In this document: one piece after another, positions 6,992 to 14,384 of the stretch
How positions within the stretch are numbered: the stretch's first letter is position 1
Layout: each line of letters begins with the position of its first letter
NCBI GenBank assembly: GCA_947472635.1
Contig: CANJDY010000026.1
Coordinates: 1-14,838, forward strand
From: Chitinophagaceae bacterium
GTDB taxonomy: Bacteria; Bacteroidota; Bacteroidia; Chitinophagales; Chitinophagaceae
DNA: 14,838 nucleotides
Direction: 5' to 3'
The notes under the pieces: generated by a model
Databases searched by the model: none
Told to the model about the DNA's origin: nothing
What the model saw: only the letters and a program-made list of their open reading frames with translations
Translations under genes and position numbers: made by a program

Positions 6992-8476
6992 CTAATTCTC
7001 AGCAGGAGTATCAACCGCACCAAATGGGACAGCACCTTTGAGCAACTCATCCAACCGTTGGTGCATAGCGATTACCCGTTCAGGATACTTTGAAGCCAAA
7101 TTGATTTTTTCGCTGGGATCATCTGCAAGGTTAAAGAGTGCCCTGGGTTCATACATGGCCGCGATTTTTCCAGTTGCTTGTCCATTGCTACTTTCTAGTA
7201 CAATGAGCTTCCAGTTACCCATACGAATGGCAGACAAGCGAGGGCCACGGGTTGACACAGAGAGAATGGCGTCATGCGGTGAATGGGCCGACTGGGTAAT
7301 CATTGGCCAAACATCGAGCCCATCAATTGGTAGTGGCTGGTCGAGAGTTCCCCCTGCGAGCTTGACAAGAGTAGGATACCAATCAACCATATGCATAGGC
7401 TCACTAATTAGCTGACCTGCATTGATATGCCCCGGCCAGTTTGCGAAGGCAACCCCTCGAATACCGCCCTCGTAGATAGTAGCCTTAAAGTCGCGGAGCG
7501 GGAAATTGTTGCCCGGTGGAGGAGCGCCATTATCACTAGATACAATGATAAGGGTGTTTTCTATCATCCCTGCCTTGGTAAGCGATTGCGTAATTTGACC
7601 GACCGCTTCATCAATGGCTGCGAGCATCCCTGCAATTTTTTGGCGGTCACCGCTCATATGGGCATAAGGTTGTAAGTATTGCTCGGGAACCTGATAAGGA
7701 GAATGCACCCCATTAAAAGGGACGTAAAGAAAGAGTGGTTTACTGTGGTCGCTGCTTTCGATTGTACGACAAGCCTCACGAGCAATCAGGTGGGTACTAT
7801 ACCCTTCTTCAATTATTGCTTCGCCATTGCGGTACCAATCTGGCTGGCTGTTGCGCCGATGGGTAAAGTAGTCGATGTTTCCCAAAAAATGACCATACTG
7901 ATAATCAAATCCACGGGCATTTGGCTGAAATAATTTACTTGCCTCCCCTAGATGCCATTTTCCCGTGATAGCTGTTTGGTAGCCAGCAGAGCGGAGTGCA
8001 TCGGCCAATGTGCGTTCATTCAGTGGTAATCCTTTACCTGAACCGGGTGAAACAATGGTATAGACACCCGTATGCGTAGGATAACGCCCCGTAAGTAGGG
8101 CGGCCCGTGAAGGAGAACAAACAGGCTGAACATAATGATTTTCCAAAATGGCACCCTCTTTGGCAAGTCGATCAATCTGGGGAGTGAGTATCTCTTTTCC
8201 GCCATTAAATCCACACTCGCCATAGCCAAGATCATCGATTAACAGAAACACAATGTTCGGCTGCTTGCTAATTTTGGTCTGTGCTGACAATATTTCTATT
8301 GAAAAAAAAACACCCAAAAAGAAAAGCATTGTTAACGGCAAACTGAGGCGAAAAGGAGTGTTTAAAAAAAAATATCTACGAAAGTTTACCCTGGCAACCA
8401 CTCTATCGATGATGCATGATTTGTTTTGAGTCATCTCTATTAACGTAGAATAAAATGGTGGTAAGTGACGTTTCAT
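6992..8476 (-). CDS. Exported Cys-type sulfatase (arylsulfatase B-like, formylglycine-dependent)
   Basis: A sulfatase of the alkaline-phosphatase superfamily that hydrolyses sulfate esters, probably on sulfated glycans, outside the cytoplasm. I start it at the ATG at 8476 (494 aa); the frame also permits a TTG nine bases upstream and an ATG at 8434. Numbering from 8476: hydrophobic export segment about 43-65 ending SAQ, metal-binding Asp81/Asp82 in LLIDDLGYG, the activation motif CSPSR (120-124) whose Cys120 would become formylglycine, GKWHLG with Lys173/His175, His258 in NGVHSP, Asp315/Asn316 in SSDNG, and Lys331 in DFKATIYEGG. The order RGFDYQYG..LGNIDYFTHR resembles animal arylsulfatase B and its bacterial relatives. 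All key residues are present. A formylglycine-generating enzyme or anSME must be encoded elsewhere. The n-region before the hydrophobic segment is unusually long, so the ATG at 8434 is a credible alternative. GC is higher than in the neighbours. Confidence 0.92.
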   Translation of the reverse strand: MKRHLPPFYSTLIEMTQNKSCIIDRVVARVNFRRYFFLNTPFRLSLPLTMLFFLGVFFSIEILSAQTKISKQPNIVFLLIDDLGYGECGFNGGKEILTPQIDRLAKEGAILENHYVQPVCSPSRAALLTGRYPTHTGVYTIVSPGSGKGLPLNERTLADALRSAGYQTAITGKWHLGEASKLFQPNARGFDYQYGHFLGNIDYFTHRRNSQPDWYRNGEAIIEEGYSTHLIAREACRTIESSDHSKPLFLYVPFNGVHSPYQVPEQYLQPYAHMSGDRQKIAGMLAAIDEAVGQITQSLTKAGMIENTLIIVSSDNGAPPPGNNFPLRDFKATIYEGGIRGVAFANWPGHINAGQLISEPMHMVDWYPTLVKLAGGTLDQPLPIDGLDVWPMITQSAHSPHDAILSVSTRGPRLSAIRMGNWKLIVLESSNGQATGKIAAMYEPRALFNLADDPSEKINLASKYPERVIAMHQRLDELLKGAVPFGAVDTPAEN

Positions 8477-8775
8477 ACTATTCAATGTAAGTTATATTGT
8501 AATTAGTAAAATAGTTGACATGAAATTTCTCATGTTACTTCAAGTAGTCTGTACAGAAAGCTAGCCCCCTCAGAAATGGTTTTCCCTTCTTGTTACACCA
8601 TATAAAGGTAAGCTCGATTTTATGCTATTCTACAGGATTCTTCATCGACAGCAAGGATATGGACTTAATATGACCTTTGGTAACCATAACCAGCTTTTGA
8701 ACTGATTTTGACATGAGTATTTTAAAAAATCACGCAAATGCAAAAGAGCAATATGGCTGAATATATGGAGGCCTC
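8477..8775. other. Intergenic region upstream of the sulfatase
   Basis: This 299-bp stretch separates the sulfatase from the PorP/SprF-like gene, which points towards it. It should hold the sulfatase promoter and the 3' end of the T9SS pair. I see a short palindrome (8518-8535) and no intrinsic terminator. Short protein-like but stop-interrupted readings occur on both strands near 8540-8710; I cannot assign them to a family. Confidence 0.5.
8518..8535. promoter_or_regulatory. Short palindrome upstream of the sulfatase, possible operator
   Basis: ACATGA (8518-8523) and TCATGT (8530-8535) are perfect inverted arms around six bases, 42 bp upstream of the sulfatase ATG. The size and position would suit a dimeric regulator, but no regulator gene is in the window and a six-base arm can occur by chance. 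Confidence 0.22.
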
Positions 8776-9789
8776 TTAAAATTTCGGGCACTTAATTAAG
8801 TTGGCTTTATTGTTATTGAACAACTGAATGATTGAAAATTCCGCAGTTCGATAATAAGCACCTGCCGTTTTATCGGATGAATAGTTAATGTCGTAAGAAA
8901 ATCCAAAACGCAGTAGATTGTACTCAACACCAATATAAGGAATGATTGCATCATTATTTCTTAGCCAAGTACCCAAATACAATTCATAATAACTAGTGGC
9001 TTTTCCAGCAATATAATAACTCGCAGCCCCTCCCAAAATTATTTCTCTATAATCCCCTTGCTGCTGGCATTGAAAACTAGTATGTAAAGTAGTATTCGCT
9101 CCCACCGGAAAATACCCTCCGCCATGAACAGTATACCTTCGCTTAATATAATAATCTGCATTCAAAGTGCTAGTTGCCGGTTCTAATAAATGATTTACTG
9201 CTGCGCCAATATACAGGCTTCTACCATTCTCATTAGCGGCAATATAAATAAGTCCCGAATTTACATCTACTATTTTCTTATACGTATTGGAGATTTGTAA
9301 TGGCTCAGATGTAGTCAATAAAAAACCTGCAGGGGTAAGTTGGTCTTCGAATTTTGCCAAACTGCTATTAAAATTAGCGTTGCCATAGGCAGCTTGAAAA
9401 CCGAGCGTTAATGAATGATTGGCAACTGCATCAAAACCTTTTTTAAAAGCAAAAGAACCGGCTAAATAATTTTGTTTTAAAAGTCCGTTGCCACTTTGGT
9501 CGGTCAATGCAGTTAATCCAACACTTAGCCGATTGTATGGCGGCATTTTAGTTAATAAAATGGGGGCGTCAACAGAAAAAGTAGCCGTAGAAAATGCGTT
9601 ATTAAAAGTAGCCCACTGATTTCTGAAATTTCCTGCAAGCCGTAAGGAACCATTAAAATTTCCCGTATTAGCAGGATTGAGTGTTAAGGGCGAAGAAAAA
9701 AATTGTGAAAAATTAGCATCTTGCGCGGTCGCGCAACTACAGGTGGTAATCAGCAATAGGAGTATTGTGGTATGCTTCAACATATACAT
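8776..9789 (-). CDS. PorP/SprF family type IX secretion system membrane protein
   Basis: A 337-residue outer-membrane protein of the PorP/SprF family, beta-barrels tied to the Bacteroidota type IX secretion and gliding machinery. A signal peptide covers about 1-22 (hydrophobic LLLLITT core, ending ATA/Q). The family signature follows at once: NFSQFFSSPLTLNPANTG at about 26-43, then LRLAGNFRNQW. The rest shows alternating beta-strand patterns with many Tyr, Gly and Asn. Length is typical. Its ATG overlaps the stop of the upstream CHU_C protein by one base (TAATG, 9787-9791), which implies translational coupling. A second in-frame ATG at 9783 is an alternative start. Many Bacteroidota have several PorP paralogues paired with large CHU_C cargo proteins; the usual inference is a dedicated surface-attachment or export partner. 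It may therefore be a cargo-specific paralogue rather than the core PorP. Confidence 0.9.
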   Translation of the reverse strand: MYMLKHTTILLLLITTCSCATAQDANFSQFFSSPLTLNPANTGNFNGSLRLAGNFRNQWATFNNAFSTATFSVDAPILLTKMPPYNRLSVGLTALTDQSGNGLLKQNYLAGSFAFKKGFDAVANHSLTLGFQAAYGNANFNSSLAKFEDQLTPAGFLLTTSEPLQISNTYKKIVDVNSGLIYIAANENGRSLYIGAAVNHLLEPATSTLNADYYIKRRYTVHGGGYFPVGANTTLHTSFQCQQQGDYREIILGGAASYYIAGKATSYYELYLGTWLRNNDAIIPYIGVEYNLLRFGFSYDINYSSDKTAGAYYRTAEFSIIQLFNNNKANLIKCPKF

Positions 9790-12700
9790 TATCTAAACAA
9801 AGTTATATTGCCTTTTACTTCTTCAGTAGTTCCATTAAGCAAGGTGATGATAATATAGTAAACATAGGTTCCATTTTCTGCAATTCTCCCTTTGTAGTAC
9901 CCATCCCATCCACCCAAATATTCATTTGGTTTGGAATTCTTAGTATCAAAAACCCTTTCTCCCCAACGATTAAAAATTTGCAACTGGTTAACAGAAACTA
10001 CTTCTTTCCCAGCAATCACATAAAAATAATCATTTACCCCATCCCCATTAGGAGTAAATACATTGGGCAGTGCCAGATGAGATCGATAATACGTTTTGAT
10101 ATGAACAAAAGTTGAGTCGGTACAAAAGAACTTATTAGACCCTGCAATTTTATAGTCTCTATTAATATTGGTAGTAATGACAGGAGATATACAGGTGGTA
10201 CAACTCAATGCTTCACTAGGTGTCCAAAGGAGATTTTTATAAGCGTCTCCTTGGTTAATAATATTGACGGAAAAAGGCTCTCCACGAAATGCATCATAAT
10301 CAGCAGGCTGAGCTATTAATCTAAAAGGGATGTATTTTTTTTGTAACGCATTATTGACTGTTTGGAGTTCAAATTGAATGAGGGCCCGATTGATAAAAAC
10401 AGACAAATTAGGCGTTTGAGTCATTTTTATGATAGCGGGGACAACTACACAACCCTTGGTAAATACAGTAGCTGGGTCAAGAAAAATGGACCCTAATTTA
10501 TTGGCGGCTCCCAGCGTTATATCATTATCAAAATATTCAATTTCAATTTTCTTCTTCAACCTTGTATAGCCATTGGTTAAACAAACTTTTACAGTAACCA
10601 GCAAACTGTCGTTTTTAAAACAATCTATACCAGAACTATCCAAACTAAGGTCTATTGGAAAAACTTTAATATAAGCAATTGCTGAATCAGTGCAATTAAA
10701 ACCACTATTCGCTGTCGCTTTCATTAAAACGGTATCTGTAACACTTAGTATTGGATTGACACAAGTGGTACAAGAAAGGCCAGTGACTGGGCTCCATAAA
10801 ATAGTGAGCAATGGGTCTACAGATTTTTTTTGCACCAGTAAGGAAAGGGTTGAATTGGTATATACCGTGGTGTCAATAGGAGTGGCAATTATTTTAAATT
10901 GAAACTTTTGAACAAACGCGGTATTATTGGCTTCGTTCAATTCATCCACCAAATTATTTTCATCAAATACCAATGTCAACGAATCTTGTTTAGGTTTACT
11001 CACCCCAATAATTTGGGTGAAAGTGGAAGAAGAACATTTACCCAAAATATCTGTTGGTAATACAAAGCTATTGTTAAGTTTTTGAGGATTGGGAAGTCCA
11101 GGAAATTTATCATAAAAACTAACGACTGCTCCAGCATGAATGGTATCATATCCATTATTACTAATTCCAAAAACAACTCGAATACTATCGTTTTTATAAC
11201 ATTTTACATCAAATATAGAAATAGAAGCATCTTGTTTTGGATCGAGTACGGTCAAGGTATAAGTGCCAGAATTTGATACACAAGCGCCTTTGGAAGCAAT
11301 TAGTTTTATTTTATAAGTTCCTGGCTGCAGGAAATCATATAAAAGATCTTGAGATACACCCGCATTTGAAAAATTAGCGCCTGTTTTATCTGACACAAAC
11401 CATTGATAACTAGTTGCGCCATAAGAAGTATTTTGAAAGAGCACTGGGTCTTTGTAAATAACACTAGCAGTTGCCACAATTCTTTTATCGGGCGAGAACC
11501 TTGCTACCACTCCACAATCAGCCATTACATTGCCTGTATAGGAAGAAACACAAGTGCGGGCGGCATTAAAAGCGAGTAGTTTAATTACATAGGTACCCGC
11601 AATAGTTACTTGATAACTAAATGCCTTCGTAGTAGCAGCTAACACTCCATTTACATACCACTCATATTTGGTAGCACCTGTGGAGGTATTGTTAAAATTA
11701 ACCATGTCTCCCACAACGGGATGTGAATTTGAATACCAATCAAACTTTGCCATAATAGCGCCGTTGCAAGGTGAATTACATCGATCACTATTTAATAAAC
11801 TTCCACCATTAAATAAATTAAGGAATGCATGCATCCTATTTGATTGACCTTGTGTAAAAACCGTGGGACAAGGACTTCCATAATCCATGAAATTTGAAAT
11901 ATTATCCGGCATATCTTTGGTAAAAGGACCAGAGATGGTATCGGTATTACATGTATTGTCGGGGCTTGCACAAGGAGAAGATTTGGTGCTTTTATCAGGG
12001 GGTGTGTCACATACCAAATCCCCATCAAGGGTACAGTCTGCATTGGCACAATTTTGTCCTTGAAAAGTATGTAATAAAGATAAATAGTGGCCCATTTCAT
12101 GCGCTACCAAGGGACCGCTCAAGCTACTAACCACCAACCCACCACCAGCTGAAGCGTAACCGCCATAACCCACACGTTGCCAACTACCACATTCAAAAAT
12201 GGTAGGTGGAATTTCTCCCTTAATTGCCGAAACCAACCAAATATTTGCATAAAACGCAGGATCCCATTGAGTCAAAGTAGCCAATACACCTGATTCCAAA
12301 TCAACATCTATATTTTCGTAGTAAGTATTAACACGATCAATGCCATTGGTTAAAGATCCATCGGGCGCAGTATTTGCCAAACAAAATTGAATACCTGTAT
12401 TGACACCCAGCGTATCTACTGAATAACTAGCTTGGTGAGCAAATGCGTCATTTAACTCTTTGATGCCGTCAATGACCATTTGATCTGTTACAGATTCGGG
12501 GTTCGTTCTAATAATATGAACAACTACAGGGATGGATATAATACCAGTGATAGGTGAAATGGAGGTTACTTTTTCTATTCCATTACGCGGGGCTTTAACC
12601 CGCATTGGACTAGTGATATTCGTGGCAGAAGTATATCGGCGAATTTGCTCATTCATTTTTATTTCATTCGACCTAAAGGTTGCATCCATCCTTAAGTTTT

Positions 12701-12815
12701 GTAAAATATTGTCTGCACCACATGAAGCAGATTGAGCAAATGTGTTAATTTGGATAAATAAAACGAAGGTTGATATTAGCAGAAACAAGCCAAGAAGCCC
12801 CATTTTCTTTTTCAT
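9789..12815 (-). CDS. Secreted M43-type metalloprotease with PKD repeats and CHU_C/T9SS C-terminal sorting domain
   Basis: A 1008-residue exported protein. Signal peptide about 1-28. Residues about 90-345 form a zinc metallopeptidase of the pappalysin-like M43 type: IPVVVHII (95-102), the zinc motif VAHEMGHYLSLLHTF (His239, Glu240, His243, His249), and a Met-turn NFMDYGSPC around Met310 followed by FTQGQSNRM. Cysteines are frequent in this domain, suggesting disulfides. Two PKD-like domains follow (about 353-432 and 436-526), then a duplicated module (528-719 and 721-909) joining a CARDB-like part and a part with the SCTTC motif. The end (about 915-1008) is a CHU_C/gliding-motility C-terminal domain: LPNVFTPNGDGVND, FNRWGERVF, GGWDG, GTYVYYI, ending GNITLFR. 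Such type B signals send proteins through the T9SS. The consensus Gly of HExxHxxGxxH is Ser246 here. It heads the coupled pair with the PorP/SprF gene. Probable role: surface-bound or secreted protease or adhesin. Confidence 0.93.
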   Translation of the reverse strand: MKKKMGLLGLFLLISTFVLFIQINTFAQSASCGADNILQNLRMDATFRSNEIKMNEQIRRYTSATNITSPMRVKAPRNGIEKVTSISPITGIISIPVVVHIIRTNPESVTDQMVIDGIKELNDAFAHQASYSVDTLGVNTGIQFCLANTAPDGSLTNGIDRVNTYYENIDVDLESGVLATLTQWDPAFYANIWLVSAIKGEIPPTIFECGSWQRVGYGGYASAGGGLVVSSLSGPLVAHEMGHYLSLLHTFQGQNCANADCTLDGDLVCDTPPDKSTKSSPCASPDNTCNTDTISGPFTKDMPDNISNFMDYGSPCPTVFTQGQSNRMHAFLNLFNGGSLLNSDRCNSPCNGAIMAKFDWYSNSHPVVGDMVNFNNTSTGATKYEWYVNGVLAATTKAFSYQVTIAGTYVIKLLAFNAARTCVSSYTGNVMADCGVVARFSPDKRIVATASVIYKDPVLFQNTSYGATSYQWFVSDKTGANFSNAGVSQDLLYDFLQPGTYKIKLIASKGACVSNSGTYTLTVLDPKQDASISIFDVKCYKNDSIRVVFGISNNGYDTIHAGAVVSFYDKFPGLPNPQKLNNSFVLPTDILGKCSSSTFTQIIGVSKPKQDSLTLVFDENNLVDELNEANNTAFVQKFQFKIIATPIDTTVYTNSTLSLLVQKKSVDPLLTILWSPVTGLSCTTCVNPILSVTDTVLMKATANSGFNCTDSAIAYIKVFPIDLSLDSSGIDCFKNDSLLVTVKVCLTNGYTRLKKKIEIEYFDNDITLGAANKLGSIFLDPATVFTKGCVVVPAIIKMTQTPNLSVFINRALIQFELQTVNNALQKKYIPFRLIAQPADYDAFRGEPFSVNIINQGDAYKNLLWTPSEALSCTTCISPVITTNINRDYKIAGSNKFFCTDSTFVHIKTYYRSHLALPNVFTPNGDGVNDYFYVIAGKEVVSVNQLQIFNRWGERVFDTKNSKPNEYLGGWDGYYKGRIAENGTYVYYIIITLLNGTTEEVKGNITLFR
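10089..10655 (-). repeat. Internal module copy 2 (CARDB-like + SCTTC) in the M43/CHU_C protein
   Basis: Residues about 721-909. Landmarks parallel copy 1: IDCFKNDSLLV, TVNNALQKKYIPF, TPSEALSCTTCISPVI and FCTDSTFVHIKT. It leads directly into the C-terminal sorting domain. Copy 2 lacks the clear ELNEANN motif of copy 1. Boundaries are approximate. Confidence 0.58.
10659..11234 (-). repeat. Internal module copy 1 (CARDB-like + SCTTC) in the M43/CHU_C protein
   Basis: Residues about 528-719. It begins around VKCYKNDSIRV, passes an ELNEANN stretch typical of CARDB-like domains, and ends with SPVTGLSCTTCVNPIL and NCTDSAIAYIKV. The same landmarks recur in order in copy 2, so this is an old tandem duplication rather than a nucleotide-level repeat. 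Confidence 0.6.
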
Positions 12816-13372
12816 ATATTGGATATTGAGTGAAAGATTGGCTAATCCGTTTTTAAAGGTGATGACAATGACTATCTTTAATTAAAAGAAAAACACCTGA
12901 CATTACCTTGTTTTTGACTAAACAATACGTTTAGATAAAAACAAACCACCCCTCTTCAAAATTTATACTGGTAGGTAATGGTAAGCAAATATAACACTTT
13001 ACAAATAATCACTGGTTACGCGCTACAATAACTGATTAGCTATCCCGCTATTTAGAAATGCTTGGGCGATTATAGACTCAGAAATTATAAACAGGTTGGC
13101 CATTAGGTACAAATGCCTTTATGCAGTGATTCCATAAAAAAACTACTTAAAAACTTATTTTTTTGGAAAACAGCTCCTTGAGTCTGCTTAAACTTACCCT
13201 AAAATGCTTTGGCAATCCTAACGTTGCACATATATTTTTAAAAAAATATCTTCATAACCCTACCTTAGATAATACCCTACTGTAAACTAGCTGGAATATT
13301 TAAAGAAATATAATTTACAAAAAAAGGATTGAACTATAATCGAAATTGGTTGTTTTAATTTAAATTTATACA
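12816..13372. other. 557-bp divergent intergenic region
   Basis: Very AT-rich and between two divergently transcribed genes, so it should hold both promoters. I found TATATTTG on the minus strand (12986-12993), which fits the Bacteroidota TAnnTTTG -7 box, but no TTTG element at the proper spacing. On the + strand a TATAAT lies at 13335-13340, ahead of the SOUL gene, without a clear -35. No RNA gene, repeat or convincing ORF is visible. The poor promoter match makes any call here weak. Confidence 0.5.
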
Positions 13373-13966
13373 ATGAAAGCAATACTCCTTGTTTTGATAG
13401 TAATAGTTATTTACTTCGTTTTTCAATCTTTTAAAGGAGCTGCTGCACCCAAAACTGAAAAGCAGAAATACAGGTTGGTACTTAAGGATAAAGATTTAGA
13501 AATTCGCTATTATCCTTCTGCAACATTTGCCACCATTTATTCCGGCGCTACCAACTACAAGGACCTAGCAAGTGGCGGTTTCAGAAAATTGGCAAGTTTT
13601 ATCTTCGGAAAAAATGAGCAGAATGAAAGCATTTCAATGACAGCTCCCGTAAGAATGAGTATGTCGGATAAAGGTTCAACTATGAGTTTTGTTATGCCAG
13701 AAAAGTATACTGAAAATAGTTTACCTATTCCAAAGGATAAAAACATTCAAATTCAAAAAAGCAAGGCAGAGTACGTTGCAGTAATTAGTTTTGGGGGCTA
13801 TGCGTCTGATTCAAAAATAACAGCTAACAAACTTAAGCTAGAAAAAATATTGGCACAAAGAAATATCAAAACGAATGGGGGTTATACTTTTCTAGGATAC
13901 AATGCCCCCTATGAAATAATAGGCAGAACCAATGAAATAATAATCCCCATTGAATGGAAAGAATAG
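13373..13966 (+). CDS. Membrane-anchored SOUL family heme-binding protein
   Basis: A 197-residue protein of the SOUL/HBP family, which binds heme or tetrapyrroles. Residues 1-20 are a single hydrophobic segment (MKAILLVLIVIVIYFVFQSF), probably an uncleaved anchor, with the soluble domain after about 35. Family landmarks in order: LEIRYYPSATFAT (about 43-55), GGFRKLASFIFGKN (about 68-81), ISMTAPVRM (about 86-94), MSFVMP (about 103-108), LPIPKDKNI (about 116-124), YVAVISFGGYAS (about 133-144) and the C-terminal NEIIIPIEW. Length is normal. The heme ligand cannot be read from sequence alone. Its last 13 bases overlap the next gene, so the two form an operon. SOUL proteins turn up in light- or oxidative-stress gene sets in other bacteria, which fits the neighbourhood here; the precise role is unknown. 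Confidence 0.9.
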   Translation: MKAILLVLIVIVIYFVFQSFKGAAAPKTEKQKYRLVLKDKDLEIRYYPSATFATIYSGATNYKDLASGGFRKLASFIFGKNEQNESISMTAPVRMSMSDKGSTMSFVMPEKYTENSLPIPKDKNIQIQKSKAEYVAVISFGGYASDSKITANKLKLEKILAQRNIKTNGGYTFLGYNAPYEIIGRTNEIIIPIEWKE

Positions 13967-14223
13967 ATATTGACAGGGTAATAGAAATGGCTTGGGAGGA
14001 TAGAACGCCATTTGAGGCGATTGATATTCAATTTGGCTTGTCTGAGGCGGATACGATCAAGCTCATGCGCAGTGAACTGAAAAGAACCAGTTTTAATTTG
14101 TGGCGGCAGCGAGTAAACAGTGGCGTGAGCCAAAAGCACTTGGCAAAGCGGAGCTCAGATATAACCCGCTTCAAATGCTCAAGGCAAAAGAGCATCTCAA
14201 TGAACAAAATCAGCAAGCGATAA
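13954..14223 (+). CDS. TIGR03643 / DUF2805 family protein
   Basis: An 89-residue conserved protein of unknown function. The core VIEMAWEDRTPFEAIDIQFG (9-28), followed by LSEADTIKLMRSELKRTSFN and LWRQRV, is characteristic of the TIGR03643/DUF2805 family. A conserved-looking tail follows with QKHLAKRSSD and TRFKCSRQ. The pattern is helical and Arg-rich, reminiscent of a helix-turn-helix (an inference). No signal peptide; cytoplasmic. The ATG overlaps the SOUL stop by 13 bases, so translation is probably coupled. I recall this family near DUF2256 and photolyase/cryptochrome genes; the DUF2256 gene is present here on the opposite strand, 14 bp beyond the stop. Confidence 0.88.
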   Translation: MERIDIDRVIEMAWEDRTPFEAIDIQFGLSEADTIKLMRSELKRTSFNLWRQRVNSGVSQKHLAKRSSDITRFKCSRQKSISMNKISKR

Positions 14224-14237
14224 ATACCTAAAACATT

Positions 14238-14384
14238 TTAAGTCTTCCCCTTTTTTCTTTTACAGGCCTCACTGCAATATTTAACCTCCTCCCAGCAACG
14301 CTCCCATTTTTTTCTCCAGCTAAATGGACGTTCACAGTGTAGACAAATTTTACTTGGAAGGTTTTCTTTTTTAATGTTCTTCAT
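14238..14384 (-). CDS. DUF2256 family small zinc-finger-like protein (48 aa)
   Basis: A 48-residue gene easily lost to length cut-offs. The product begins MKNIKKENLPSKICLHCERP, continues FSWRKKWERCWEEVKYCSEA and ends CKRKKGKT. LPSKIC..C.RPF.WRKKW.R.W..VKYCS..C is the signature of the DUF2256 family. Cys14/Cys17 (CxxC) and Cys37/Cys41 (CxxxC) would form a four-cysteine zinc site; Cys30 is a further cysteine. No function is known for the family. Its ATG at 14384 overlaps the AlkB-like gene's TGA as ATGA (14381-14384), so it is almost certainly translated from the same message. It meets the TIGR03643 gene tail to tail with 14 bp between stop codons. Confidence 0.92.
   Translation of the reverse strand: MKNIKKENLPSKICLHCERPFSWRKKWERCWEEVKYCSEACKRKKGKT

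Noticed and set aside
6889..7050. 53-codon minus-strand ORF overlapping the sulfatase 3' end in another frame
   Set aside because: Its tail (KMIGYAPELYKRVPMGFRRK) reads protein-like, but it overlaps a well-supported gene, has no recognised family, and may be chance. It could also be a remnant of an older gene end.
7038..7933. Three + strand ORFs opposite the sulfatase
   Set aside because: They cover the sulfatase core, whose motifs are unmistakable; high local GC explains the open antisense frames.
8540..8710. Possible decayed coding fragments on both strands
   Set aside because: Short protein-like readings interrupted by stops (for example HKIELTFIWCNKKGKPF on the minus strand) match no family I can name; insufficient for a pseudogene call.
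9765..10115. 116-codon + strand ORF opposite the CHU_C protein
   Set aside because: It lies antisense to a strongly supported C-terminal sorting domain and has low-complexity, AT-driven composition: a shadow frame.
12986..12993. TATATTTG as -7 promoter box for the M43/CHU_C gene
   Set aside because: It fits TAnnTTTG, but no TTTG lies at the proper upstream spacing and it is about 170 bp from the start codon.
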